A stretch of DNA of 64,000 bases from Crenobacter caeni (GTDB taxonomy: Bacteria > Pseudomonadota > Gammaproteobacteria > Burkholderiales > Chromobacteriaceae): NCBI RefSeq assembly GCF_010435965.1, contig NZ_JAAGAA010000003.1, forward strand, positions 228,635 through 292,634, given 5' to 3'. Below, one piece after another: positions 1-7,496 of this stretch. Under the pieces are notes generated by a model. The model had not been told where the DNA came from and searched no databases. It saw only the letters and a program-made list of their open reading frames with translations. How positions within the stretch are numbered: the stretch's first letter is position 1; each line of letters starts with the position of its first letter. Made by a program: the position numbers and the translations under genes.

Positions 1-327
1 CGGGCCGCAGTCAAGCCAGGCACCGGGCAGGGGCGCGAGCGCGTCGGCGACGGCGCAGGCCTCGTCTGCTGCACCGCCGGCGTAGACGGCAAAGCCCAGC
101 CGTTCGCCTGCGGGCAGCCAGTGTGCGGCGAGGTCTGCGTAGCGGCCGCCGTGAAAGGCGGCGAGCGCCTGCGCGGCTTGCGGCGTGGGCGCGGACAGGT
201 CGAGCTGCCAGCGCCCGCAGACGAGTGCGTCTGGGCCGTCGCGGCGCGTCAGCGCGTGCCCCGCCGCCGCCAGTCTTGTGCAGACTGCCGTCAGGGTTGC
301 GCCCGTACCGTATGCCTCGATGTCCAC
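1..327 (-). CDS. Unrecognised protein, N-terminal part (cut by window edge)
   Basis: An open minus-strand frame runs from a GTG at 327-325 off the left edge (109 codons); the next in-frame codon set upstream reaches a stop at 372-370, so no other good start exists. The product begins VDIEAYGTGATLTAVC and is rich in alanine, with a glycine-containing first turn that could be a degenerate nucleotide-binding fold, but I do not recognise the family. The ribosome site is weak (GGG about nine bases upstream). Codon use in this frame is GC-rich at third positions, like the neighbours, and the overlapping plus-strand frames look like shadows. Confidence 0.55.
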   Translation of the reverse strand, partial: MDIEAYGTGATLTAVCTRLAAAGHALTRRDGPDALVCGRWQLDLSAPTPQAAQALAAFHGGRYADLAAHWLPAGERLGFAVYAGGAADEACAVADALAPLPGAWLDCGP

Positions 328-413
328 CTGTATCCCGTCTGTTGCGTGCCTCGTGCCTAGCCGATTGTTTCATGTGCGGCGCACGGGCGCACTAGGGGAA
401 AGCCGCCCGCGCC

Positions 414-444
414 CAACAAAAAGGCCGCCACAGCGGGCGGCCTT
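414..444 (-). terminator. Intrinsic terminator of ppa
   Basis: Nine-base perfect stem (421-429 with 436-444, AAGGCCGCC/GGCGGCCTT) and six-base loop; read on the minus strand it is followed by a T-rich tail (GGCCTTTTTGTT). It lies 19 bases beyond the ppa stop. Confidence 0.85.
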
Positions 445-462
445 CCTGACGCGGCAGCGGGA

Positions 463-996
463 TCAGCCCTGCTGCTTGTGGCGCTCGATGCCGTCGACCA
501 GTTCGGCCTTGGCGTCTTCCAGCGTGCCCCAGCCCTGCACCTTGACCCACTTGCCCTTTTCCAGGTCCTTGTAGTGTTCGAAGAAGTGCACCATCTGGTT
601 GCGCAGCAGTTCCGGCAGGTCTTCCAGCTTCTGGATCGCGCTGTACATGGTGCACAGCTTCTCGACCGGCACGGCGACCAGCTTGGCGTCGATGCCCGAC
701 TCGTCTTCCATCTTGATCATGCCCAGCGCGCGGCAACGCACGACGACGCCCGGCGGCAGCGGGAACGGGGTAACCACCAGCACGTCCACCGGGTCTCCGT
801 CCAGCGACAGGGTCTGCGGCACGAAGCCGTAGTTGGCCGGGTAGAACATCGAGGTGCCCATGAAGCGGTCGACGAAGATCGCGCCGGAGTCCTTGTCCAG
901 TTCGTACTTGATCGGCGCGCCGTTGGCCGAGATCTCGATCACGACGTTGAAGTCGTTCGGCATGTCCTTGCCGGCGGAAATCGCATTGATGTTCAT
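463..996 (-). CDS. ppa: Inorganic pyrophosphatase
   Basis: Cytoplasmic soluble family I pyrophosphatase, 177 aa, which hydrolyses PPi to two phosphates and so pulls biosynthetic reactions forward. Seen: the family signature DGDPVDVL at residues 66-73, [11 protein letters not shown] just before it, and the metal-binding acidic residues D66, D68 and D71. Length matches the family (about 175 aa). The ATG at 996 is chosen because the protein then starts [13 protein letters not shown] as in homologues and AGGA lies eight bases upstream; the frame stays open further upstream but without family similarity. Monocistronic, with its own -10 box and terminator. Confidence 0.97.
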   Translation of the reverse strand: MNINAISAGKDMPNDFNVVIEISANGAPIKYELDKDSGAIFVDRFMGTSMFYPANYGFVPQTLSLDGDPVDVLVVTPFPLPPGVVVRCRALGMIKMEDESGIDAKLVAVPVEKLCTMYSAIQKLEDLPELLRNQMVHFFEHYKDLEKGKWVKVQGWGTLEDAKAELVDGIERHKQQG

Positions 997-1044
997 TGTG
1001 TGGTCCTTTTTATGGGTCAGGCACGGGTAAAAATCAGGTGAGCG

Positions 1045-1086
1045 ATTATAGCGCAGCCTCTGGCGCAGGGTAGGTCGGGGTATAAT
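1045..1086. promoter_or_regulatory. Divergent -10 boxes for ppa and coq7
   Basis: Two perfect TATAAT hexamers point away from each other in the ppa-coq7 gap: 1050-1045 on the minus strand (ppa, about 50 bases before its start) and 1081-1086 on the plus strand (coq7, 34 bases before its start). Neither has a good -35 at 16-18 bases, so strength is uncertain. Confidence 0.6.
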
Positions 1087-1119
1087 CATGTCGTTACGAT
1101 AATGCAACAGGGTTTCAGG

Positions 1120-1740
1120 ATGCTCGACAAGCTGATCATCGAGTTCGACAAGGGCCTGCGCACGCTGGCCGCACCGGCCATGAGTGGTCGGCCGCACCCG
1201 GACGCGCATATCGAGGAGTGCGAGATGAGCGACGCCGAGCGCCGCCACGCGCTCGGCCTGATGCGGGTCAACCACTGCGGCGAGGTGTGCGCACAGGCGC
1301 TCTACCAGGGGCAGGCGCTGACCGCGAGGACCGTGGAGGCGCGCGAGGCGCTGAAGGGCGCGGCGCAGGAGGAGGTCGAGCACCTGGCGTGGACCGAGGC
1401 GCGCATCCGCGAACTGGGCGGCCGCCCCAGCGTGTTCAACCCGCTGTGGTACGCGGGCTCGCTGGCGATCGGCGTGGGGGCAGGTTTGCTCGGTGACAAG
1501 TGGAACCTCGGCTTCCTGGAGGAGACCGAGCACCAGGTCGGTGCGCACCTGGATAGTCACCTGACGAGCCTGCCGGAGCAGGATGCCAGAAGCCGGGCGA
1601 TCGTCGAGCAGATGCGCGACGACGAACTGAAGCACGCCGACATGGCGCACGAGATGGGCGCCGCGCGCCTACCGCTGCCGGTGCGTGCACTGATGAAACT
1701 GTCGTCCAAGGTGATGACGGGTGCCAGCTACCGCGTCTGA
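1120..1740 (+). CDS. coq7: 3-demethoxyubiquinol 3-hydroxylase
   Basis: Coq7-type di-iron hydroxylase of ubiquinone synthesis, 206 aa from the chosen start. It hydroxylates the demethoxyubiquinol ring and acts as a peripheral membrane protein. Seen: two helical EXXH-type iron-ligand segments (EEVEHLAW and [10 protein letters not shown]), the early glutamate in [15 protein letters not shown], and a hydrophobic glycine-rich stretch ([12 protein letters not shown]). ATG at 1120 is preferred over ATG at 1102 because AGGG lies seven bases upstream and homologues start MLDKLI. Many other proteobacteria use UbiF instead, so coq7 fits a betaproteobacterium. Confidence 0.95.
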   Translation: MLDKLIIEFDKGLRTLAAPAMSGRPHPDAHIEECEMSDAERRHALGLMRVNHCGEVCAQALYQGQALTARTVEAREALKGAAQEEVEHLAWTEARIRELGGRPSVFNPLWYAGSLAIGVGAGLLGDKWNLGFLEETEHQVGAHLDSHLTSLPEQDARSRAIVEQMRDDELKHADMAHEMGAARLPLPVRALMKLSSKVMTGASYRV

Positions 1741-1763
1741 GCTGCGTCGCCTCGCTGCGTGAA

Positions 1764-1796
1764 AAAGGCCGGCCCCGCGCAAGCGGGCCGGCCTTT
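1764..1796. terminator. Bidirectional terminator between coq7 and cyuA-like gene
   Basis: Perfect 12-base stem (1764-1775 with 1785-1796) with T-rich tails on both strands: TTTCGTTT to the right and TTTTTC to the left. It sits between two convergent genes and can serve both. Confidence 0.85.
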
Positions 1797-1814
1797 CGTT
1801 TGCCTGACGGTGGC

Positions 1815-3110
1815 TTAGCGGCGGCTCTTCTCGACCATGATCTCGATGATCTGGCGGTCGGTCTCGCGCATCGACCCGCGCGCCAGCGCGCACAGGTTGG
1901 CGATCGACTCGTCGACGTCGTGGGCGACGATGCCTTCGTGGCCGGTCACCCGGCTGTCGTCCAGCGCCATCAGTACCGCCTTGTAGGCGGACGACGCCGA
2001 GGTCGACACCTTCATCGCGCAACTGTTGGACGCGCCGTCGCAGATCATGCCGGCGACGTCGCCGATCATGCTGCACACGGCCATGCCGACCTGCTCGAAA
2101 CGGCCGCCGAGCAGCCATGCCATGCCGGCGGCGGCGCCCATCGACGCGGTGGTCACCGCGCACAGCGCGGAGAGCGGCGGCAGCTTGTCGTGGATGTAGA
2201 TCGCGGTCAGGTGGGAGAGCATCAGCGCACGCGCGAGCTTCTCGTCGTTGGCGCCGACATGCTCGGCGACCACCATCACCGGCAGCGTCGCCGCGATGCC
2301 CTGGTTGCCAGAGCCGGAGTTGCTCATCGCCGGCAGCGTCGCGCCGCCCATGCGCGCGTCGGACGCCGCGCTGGTGCGCATCAGGATTTCGGTGAGCAGG
2401 CCGCGCGAGAGCAGACCCTGCGCGATCTGGCGCTGGATGGTCGCGCCGATGTGCAGCCCGTAGTCGCCGCTCATCCCCTCGACCGACAGCGCGCCGTTGA
2501 GCCGTGCCGCCTCGAGGATGAACGAGAGCTGTTCGGCAGGCGCGCCGGTCGCGAATTCGTACACCGCGAGCATGTCGGCGCTGTCAAGGCTGTACGGCGC
2601 GCTCGCCTCTCGGGTGTCCTCGTCTGCCGCGAACAGCACTTCGCCGTTCTTCTCGATGCGCACGACGCGGGTGTGCGCGTCGGCGATGGCGACGGTCACC
2701 TGATCACCCCCCGCGTGCAGCGTCGCCTCGCTGTAGAGCACGTTCGGCACGTCGGCGATGCCGACGCTCACCCGCCCCGCGTCAAGCATCGCGCGCGCGG
2801 CGGCGACGTCGGCGCTCTTCAGGTTCTTCAGCACCTCGAGGCCGGCTTCGGCGTCGCCGGCGATCGCGCCGGCCGCCGCGGCAACCGGCAGGCCCTGCAT
2901 GCCGGTGCCCGGCACGGTGACGCCCATGCCGTTCTTCATCAGGTTGGCCGAGACGCGGCCTTCGATGCGCTCGGGTGCGCGGCCCAGTTCGCGGCGGGCG
3001 ATCGCCGAGGCGAGTGCCAGCGAGATCGGCTCGGTGCAGCCGAGCGCGGGAATGACTTCGTGACGGACGGCCTTGATAAATTCAGGCCACAGCGGGGAGG
3101 GCGTGGTCAT
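1815..3110 (-). CDS. L-cysteine desulfidase / serine dehydratase-like protein (UPF0597, CyuA family)
   Basis: 431-aa member of the YhaM/CyuA family, iron-sulfur enzymes that break L-cysteine down to pyruvate, ammonia and sulfide. Seen: the N-terminal [11 protein letters not shown] motif with a candidate cluster cysteine, a glycine-rich middle ([11 protein letters not shown]), and later cysteines in [15 protein letters not shown] that are expected cluster ligands. The ATG at 3110 gives the usual [15 protein letters not shown] start; a longer frame to 3191 runs into the tRNA terminator and is not used. It stands alone. Substrate (cysteine or serine) cannot be decided from sequence. Confidence 0.85.
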   Translation of the reverse strand: MTTPSPLWPEFIKAVRHEVIPALGCTEPISLALASAIARRELGRAPERIEGRVSANLMKNGMGVTVPGTGMQGLPVAAAAGAIAGDAEAGLEVLKNLKSADVAAARAMLDAGRVSVGIADVPNVLYSEATLHAGGDQVTVAIADAHTRVVRIEKNGEVLFAADEDTREASAPYSLDSADMLAVYEFATGAPAEQLSFILEAARLNGALSVEGMSGDYGLHIGATIQRQIAQGLLSRGLLTEILMRTSAASDARMGGATLPAMSNSGSGNQGIAATLPVMVVAEHVGANDEKLARALMLSHLTAIYIHDKLPPLSALCAVTTASMGAAAGMAWLLGGRFEQVGMAVCSMIGDVAGMICDGASNSCAMKVSTSASSAYKAVLMALDDSRVTGHEGIVAHDVDESIANLCALARGSMRETDRQIIEIMVEKSRR

Positions 3111-3185
3111 CTGGATACGGTATACGGAGAGGATGCGCGATGGTGCTACAAGCCCGTGCGCGGGTAAAGGGGCTGAAAACAGAAA

Positions 3186-3207
3186 AGCCACTTCGCATGA
3201 AGTGGCT
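3186..3207 (-). terminator. Terminator of the tRNA operon
   Basis: Nine-base perfect stem AGCCACTTC/GAAGTGGCT with a four-base loop; the minus-strand tail is TTTTCTGTTTTC. It follows the last tRNA-Glu by six bases. Confidence 0.85.
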
Positions 3208-3213
3208 GTATCC

Positions 3214-3288
3214 TGGCGTCCCCACGGGGAATCGAACCCCGGCCGCCGCCGTGAAAGGGCAGTGTTCTAACCGCTAAACTATAGGGAC
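3214..3288 (-). tRNA. tRNA-Glu (UUC), copy 1
   Basis: 75 bases including an encoded 3' CCA. On the minus strand it begins GTCCCTATAG and ends GGGACGCCA; the anticodon loop CCTTTCACG contains TTC. The T arm GGGGTTCGATTCCCC is canonical. It is the promoter-distal gene of a four-tRNA array and is identical to copy 2. Confidence 0.96.
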
Positions 3289-3295
3289 TTCAAAC

Positions 3296-3372
3296 TGGTG
3301 CACCCGGAGCGATTCGAACGCCCGACCCTCTGGTTCGTAGCCAGATACTCTATCCAACTGAGCTACGGGTGC
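3296..3372 (-). tRNA. tRNA-Arg (ACG), copy 1
   Basis: 77 bases with encoded CCA; begins GCACCCGTAGCTCAGTTGG on the minus strand. The anticodon loop is CTACGAA, anticodon ACG (expected to be read as ICG). The anticodon stem is TCTGG/CCAGA, so base pair 28-42 is C-G in this copy. Confidence 0.96.
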
Positions 3373-3394
3373 AAAACTTCTACTACTTGTAACC

Positions 3395-3469
3395 TGGCGT
3401 CCCCACGGGGAATCGAACCCCGGCCGCCGCCGTGAAAGGGCAGTGTTCTAACCGCTAAACTATAGGGAC
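3395..3469 (-). tRNA. tRNA-Glu (UUC), copy 2
   Basis: Identical by eye to the gene at 3214-3288, with CCA encoded at 3397-3395. Lies between the two tRNA-Arg genes. Confidence 0.96.
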
Positions 3470-3476
3470 TTCAAAC

Positions 3477-3553
3477 TGGTGCACCCGGAGCGATTCGAAC
3501 GCCCGACCCTTTGGTTCGTAGCCAAATACTCTATCCAACTGAGCTACGGGTGC
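3477..3553 (-). tRNA. tRNA-Arg (ACG), copy 2
   Basis: Promoter-proximal gene of the array, 77 bases with CCA. Same as copy 1 except that the anticodon stem is TTTGG/CCAAA: pair 28-42 is U-A instead of C-G, a compensatory double change. Confidence 0.96.
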
Positions 3554-3603
3554 GGTTTTTGCTGCTTTATCCCTTCAGGCTTGCTGCCCGTCGAGAGCTG
3601 CGA

Positions 3604-3632
3604 ACTATACGCAAGCCGAGTAGGGGCGTCAA
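3604..3632 (-). promoter_or_regulatory. Promoter of the tRNA operon
   Basis: On the minus strand TTGACG (3632-3627), a 17-base spacer, then TATAGT (3609-3604), about 50 bases before the first tRNA. This is close to the sigma-70 consensus, and the start region is GC-rich, as is usual for stringently controlled stable RNA genes. Confidence 0.85.
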
Positions 3633-3737
3633 CCCCCCTTCCTGCGATTTTTTGGTTTTCGTTATAGAATGCCTGCGTTTGTTGCGCGTTCACCTGCCGG
3701 TGGACGCGCCTTTTTCATCTGATTTGGGCCGTAATCC

Positions 3738-5120
3738 ATGCTGTCAGGACAAGCGCTGGCCATCGTCGACCTGGAGACGACCGGCGGACACCTCGTGCAC
3801 GACAGGATCACCGAGGTCGGCGTCGTGCTGGTCGACGGCGACCGTGTCGAACGCTACCAGACGCTGGTCAACCCGGGGCGGCCGATCCCGCCGGCGATCG
3901 CCGAGTTGACCGGCATCCGCGACGAGATGGTCGCCGACGCGCCGCCTTTCGAGGCGATCGCGGCAGAGATCAAGCGGATGCTCGCCGGCCGGCTGCTCAT
4001 CGCGCACAACGCGCGTTTCGACTACTGCGTGCTGAAGAACGCGCTGCGCCGCGCGGGGCTGCCGCTGCGCGCGGATACCCTGTGCACCGTCCAGCTCTCG
4101 CGCAAGCTCTACCCCGAACACTACAAGCACAACCTCGACGCGATCGTCGCGCGGCACGGCATCGCGATGGCCGAACGCCACCGCGCGCTGGCCGACGCCG
4201 AGGCTGTGTACCGTTTCCTCTGCTCGGCGCACGCCGAGCACGGCGACGCCTTCGACGAGGCCTCCCGCGCGCTGATCGCCGAGCCTGGCGCACCTGCGGG
4301 CCTGGCCGAGGCCACCGCCGACGCGCTGCCCGACCTGCCCGGGGTATACCTGTTGATGTCCAGCTCGGGCGAGCCGCTTTACGTTGCCCGCACCGACAAC
4401 CTGCGGCGGCGGGTCTTCGCGCATTTCGAGCAGGCGGGGACCACCCGCGCGCAACCGCGCATCGGCGAGAAGCTGGGCGACGTGCGTTTCGAGGAAAGCG
4501 TCGGCGAATTCGGCGCGCAGCTGATGGAAAAGCTGTGGCTCGCGCGCTACCGCCCTCGCTACAACCCGGCGTCCCGCCTCGAGGAGACGCCGTGCACGCT
4601 CGCGCTCGACACGGATGGCGAGGATGGCCGGTGGCGGGTGCGGGTCGTGCCTTGTGCCGGCGCCTTGCCGGACAACGCCTTCGGCGTGTTCCGCGGCGCG
4701 CGCGAGGCGCAGCACGCCCTTGCGCAGCTGATCGCCAAGGAGCGGCTATGCCCGACCCTGCTGCTGCCGGCCAGGGGCGCGCGAGCCGCGGACAAGGGCT
4801 GCGGCAAGCGGCGCCACCGGCCGTGCCTGGGCGCCTGCGTCGGCGAGGAGAGCATGGCCGCGCACAACGCGCGCCTGCATGCGGCACTATCCGGCGTCGG
4901 GGTCGAGCGCTGGCCCTACGCCGGGCCGGTGTCGCTGGTGGAGCGGCACCCGATCAGCGGTGAGCAGCGCGTGCATGTGTTCGAGCGCTGGTGCTATCTG
5001 GGCAGCCACGCGGGGGACGGGCGTCTGGCGGGCGGCGCCGACTTCGAGATGGGCGTGTACCGGCTGCTGCGCAGTGCCTTGCGCAAGCTGCCGGACGGGG
5101 TGACGCTGCAGGAAGGCTAG
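3738..5120 (+). CDS. 3'-5' exonuclease (DnaQ-like) fused to a GIY-YIG/UvrC-like domain
   Basis: 460-aa two-part nuclease. Residues about 5-165 are a DEDDh exonuclease like the DNA polymerase III proofreading subunit: Exo I DLETTGG, Exo II AHNARFDYCVL, Exo III HRALADAEA. Residues about 195-280 resemble the GIY-YIG nuclease fold of UvrC/Cho (LPGVYLLMSSSGEPLYVA), followed by a cysteine-containing UvrC-like stretch (CGKRRHRPCLGACVG). The second tyrosine motif is present as LYVA, where LYVGKA is usual, so nuclease activity of this half is uncertain. A role in DNA repair or RNA/DNA end processing is inferred. A TAGAAT box at 3665-3670 may be its -10. Confidence 0.88.
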   Translation: MLSGQALAIVDLETTGGHLVHDRITEVGVVLVDGDRVERYQTLVNPGRPIPPAIAELTGIRDEMVADAPPFEAIAAEIKRMLAGRLLIAHNARFDYCVLKNALRRAGLPLRADTLCTVQLSRKLYPEHYKHNLDAIVARHGIAMAERHRALADAEAVYRFLCSAHAEHGDAFDEASRALIAEPGAPAGLAEATADALPDLPGVYLLMSSSGEPLYVARTDNLRRRVFAHFEQAGTTRAQPRIGEKLGDVRFEESVGEFGAQLMEKLWLARYRPRYNPASRLEETPCTLALDTDGEDGRWRVRVVPCAGALPDNAFGVFRGAREAQHALAQLIAKERLCPTLLLPARGARAADKGCGKRRHRPCLGACVGEESMAAHNARLHAALSGVGVERWPYAGPVSLVERHPISGEQRVHVFERWCYLGSHAGDGRLAGGADFEMGVYRLLRSALRKLPDGVTLQEG

Positions 5121-5863
5121 TGGATGGCGAGGAAGCCGCGCAGGCGGGCCTCGACGATGCGCGGGTTCTCGCCGCCGGCGATCGCGCTGACACCCTCGAT
5201 CACCAGTTCCTTGAGGGCGACCTCGGCGGCGATCAGATGCTTGAGCTTGCCGGCGACCGGCAGGAAAAACAGGTTGGCCGAGCCGACGCCGTAGATGGTC
5301 GCGACAAAGGCGACCGCGATGCCCGAACCGAGCTTGCTCGGGTCGGACAGGTTCTCCATCACGTGGATCAGGCCGAGCACCGCGCCCAGGATGCCGAGGG
5401 TCGGCGCGTAGCCGCCGGCCGACTCCCAGATGCGCGCGCATTGGCGCCGGGCGTGCTCGGCCATGTCGACCTCGACTTCGAGCACCGAGCGCAGCGTCTC
5501 CGGCGGCGCGCCGTCGATCAGCATCTGCAGCGCCTTGCGCGCGAACGGGTCGTGCTGCTGGGCGACGAAGGGTTCGAGCGCGAGCAGGCCGCCCTTGCGC
5601 GCGTGCTGGCTCCAGCGCACCACCTCGGCGATCATCTTCTCGTGGCCGAATTCGGGCGGGTTGAACACCCATTTCAGCAGGCGCAGCCCGCCGACGAACT
5701 GGCGCGGCGTGCTTTGCAGCATCACCGCGCTGGCGGTGCCGCCGATCACGATCAGGAATGCGGTCAGCTGCAACAGCGAGGCCAGATGCCCTCCCTCCAG
5801 CGCCTGCCCGGCCAGGATGGCGGTCAGGCCGCCGATGATCGCGATGATGCTCAGTTTGTCCAC
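5117..5863 (-). CDS. motC: Flagellar motor stator protein, MotA family (MotC type)
   Basis: 248-aa MotA/PomA-type proton or sodium channel subunit of the flagellar stator, inner membrane. Four hydrophobic segments are visible: about 4-22, 31-50, 150-170 and 180-205, with a large cytoplasmic loop between the second and third. The segment GYAPTLGILGAVLGLIHVM carries the conserved proline and glycines of TM3. It is the last gene of the flhB-flhA-flhF-flhG-fliA operon, 13 bases after fliA. In Pseudomonas the equivalent motC is followed by motD; here no MotB-type partner follows, and its stop codon overlaps the convergent exonuclease gene by four bases. Confidence 0.9.
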   Translation of the reverse strand: MDKLSIIAIIGGLTAILAGQALEGGHLASLLQLTAFLIVIGGTASAVMLQSTPRQFVGGLRLLKWVFNPPEFGHEKMIAEVVRWSQHARKGGLLALEPFVAQQHDPFARKALQMLIDGAPPETLRSVLEVEVDMAEHARRQCARIWESAGGYAPTLGILGAVLGLIHVMENLSDPSKLGSGIAVAFVATIYGVGSANLFFLPVAGKLKHLIAAEVALKELVIEGVSAIAGGENPRIVEARLRGFLAIH

Positions 5864-5876
5864 GTGTATCCCTTGT

Positions 5877-6623
5877 CTACAGCCAGCTGCGCAGGCGGCC
5901 TCGCAGGCGGCCGACCGCCTGCGAGTGCAGCTGGCTGACGCGCGACTCGGATACGCCGAGCACCGCGCCGATTTCCTTGAGGTTGAGTTCCTGCTCGTAG
6001 TAGAGGCTCATCATCAGCGCCTCGCGCTCCGGCAACTCGCCGATCGCGTGCACCAGCGCCTGCCTGAAGCGCGTATCGGCGAGCGTCGCGTGCGGGTCGG
6101 GCGTGTCCCGGTCAGGGACCGCCGCGACCGCGTCTTCGAGCGACTCGCCCTCCTGGTCGTGGAAGTCCTCGAAGTAGACGAGGCGCACGCCCCTGCAGTC
6201 GGTCAGCATCGCCTGGTAGTCGGCGAGGGAGACGCCCAGCTCTTCGGCGATTTCTGCCTCGGTCGGCTCGCGGGCAAGTTCCCGCGTCGCGCGCACGATC
6301 GCGTCCTCGATCAAGCGCGAGTTGCGGCGCAGCTGGCGCGGCATCCAGTCGATGCGGCGCAATTCGTCGAGCATCGCGCCCTTGACGCGGGTGCCGGCGA
6401 AAGTCTCGAATTGCGCGCCCTGCGTCGGGTCGTACTGCTGGGCCGCCTCGATCAGGCCGATCATGCCGACCTGGATCAAATCGTCGATGTCGACCGACGC
6501 GGGCAGCCGCGCCGCCAGCATGCCGGCGATGCGGCGCACCAGGTGCGCGTACTGCGTGACGTCCGGCTTGTCCCCGCGGGCTGCCTGCGCGTACGCGCGG
6601 TGAATGTTCGAAGCCGACACCAT
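5877..6623 (-). CDS. fliA: RNA polymerase sigma factor for flagellar genes (sigma-28)
   Basis: 248-aa sigma-28, which transcribes late flagellar genes (flagellin, chemotaxis, stators). Region 2 is seen in DIDDLIQVGMIGLIEAA, and the region 4 helix-turn-helix in LNLKEIGAVLGVSESRVSQ near the C-terminus. The ATG at 6623 lies one base past the flhG stop (TAAGATG), pointing to translational coupling; the longer open frame upstream is flhG shadow. ACGGA about ten bases upstream is a modest ribosome site. Confidence 0.96.
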   Translation of the reverse strand: MVSASNIHRAYAQAARGDKPDVTQYAHLVRRIAGMLAARLPASVDIDDLIQVGMIGLIEAAQQYDPTQGAQFETFAGTRVKGAMLDELRRIDWMPRQLRRNSRLIEDAIVRATRELAREPTEAEIAEELGVSLADYQAMLTDCRGVRLVYFEDFHDQEGESLEDAVAAVPDRDTPDPHATLADTRFRQALVHAIGELPEREALMMSLYYEQELNLKEIGAVLGVSESRVSQLHSQAVGRLRGRLRSWL

Positions 6624-6624
6624 C

Positions 6625-7491
6625 TTATCGTTCCGTCGGGACGGCGAGTGCCTTGCCCGTCTCGTGCAATTGTTCCAGATAACTTGTCCGCGTGTGCCCG
6701 CTGTCCGGCGCGTGCCACAAGGGCAGCATCGCCGCGAGCTGGGCGAAGGCCTGTGCCGCCTCGCTGGCGGGAAAGGCCTCGACGACCGGCCGGCGCAGCG
6801 CCTCGCTCTTGCGTACCGCGGCGTCCTCCGGCACGAAGCCGACCCAGCGCATCGACACCCCGAGGTAGTCGCCTGCGACCGAGGAGAGGCGGCCGAACGC
6901 CGCGTGCGCCTCGTCCTGGCTCGCGACGCGGTTGACCAGCACGTTGAAGCGGCGCCGGCCAAAGTCAGTCGCCAGCCGTTTCATGCACGCGTAGCCGCGC
7001 ATGATCGCTTCCGGCTGCGGGGTGATCACCAGCACCAGGTTGTCGGCGATCAAGAGCGGCACCGGGTCGAGCGCCGGGTCCGGCGCGTCGATCAGCGTGA
7101 CGCCGCAGTCCTTTTCCAGCGCCGAGAATTCGCTGCCCAGCCGCTGCCAGATCCTTTCGGACAGACGCGAGCGCTCGTCTGGCGACGCGGCGAGGTTGAC
7201 CAGCGTCACGTCGTGGCGCGAGGCGACCATCAGGTCGGTCAGCCCGCCACGGCTCACGCGCAGGCCGCCCAGCGTCGCCGACGCCGGCACCCCGGCCAGC
7301 CGCGACAGGGTCTGCCCGTTCTGGTGGTCGAGCAAGAGCGGGCGTTGCCCGGCAAGCGCGGCGGCGGCAGCCAGGCCCGCGCACAGCGAGGAGACGCCGC
7401 TGCGGCGGGCGCCTGTCAGTGCGAACATCGGCGGCAGCACGCCCGTGTCGGGGCGGGCGAGCTGGCGCAGGCTGGCGGCCTGGTCGGTCAT
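6625..7491 (-). CDS. flhG: Flagellar number regulator FlhG (MinD-like), ATP site degenerate
   Basis: 288-aa MinD/ParA-fold protein, partner of FlhF in placing and counting polar flagella. The N-terminus has DQAASLR (residues 3-9), an exact match to the DQAxxLR motif known to stimulate FlhF GTPase. In contrast the deviant Walker A, normally GKGGVGKT, reads TGARRSGVSS (about 26-35): both lysines are gone. The first switch LLLDHQNGQ keeps an aspartate, and LIDAPDPALD is the Walker B-like strand. Operon position between flhF (5-base gap) and fliA (1-base gap) leaves little doubt about identity. ATP binding is doubtful. Confidence 0.92.
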   Translation of the reverse strand: MTDQAASLRQLARPDTGVLPPMFALTGARRSGVSSLCAGLAAAAALAGQRPLLLDHQNGQTLSRLAGVPASATLGGLRVSRGGLTDLMVASRHDVTLVNLAASPDERSRLSERIWQRLGSEFSALEKDCGVTLIDAPDPALDPVPLLIADNLVLVITPQPEAIMRGYACMKRLATDFGRRRFNVLVNRVASQDEAHAAFGRLSSVAGDYLGVSMRWVGFVPEDAAVRKSEALRRPVVEAFPASEAAQAFAQLAAMLPLWHAPDSGHTRTSYLEQLHETGKALAVPTER

Positions 7492-7496
7492 CCGCG

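Larger units (their letters stand above)
3214..3553 (-). repeat. Tandem duplication of a tRNA-Glu/tRNA-Arg unit
   Basis: A 159-base unit (tRNA-Glu, seven-base spacer TTCAAAC on the plus strand, tRNA-Arg) occurs twice, at 3214-3372 and 3395-3553, separated by 22 bases of unrelated sequence. The period is 181 bases. By eye the two units differ at only two positions, 3330/3511 and 3344/3525, both in tRNA-Arg. Confidence 0.95.

Noticed and set aside
11..395. Several overlapping open frames on both strands at the left edge
   Set aside because: They are arginine- and alanine-rich shadows; only the minus frame starting at GTG 327 has sensible composition.
463..1650. A 395-aa minus-strand frame joining ppa to an upstream extension
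   Set aside because: The extension is antisense to coq7 and lacks family similarity; ppa begins at 996 with a ribosome site.
3214..3553. Repeat array considered as CRISPR
   Set aside because: Only two long units, each made of complete tRNA genes; no short direct repeats with unique spacers are seen anywhere in the window.
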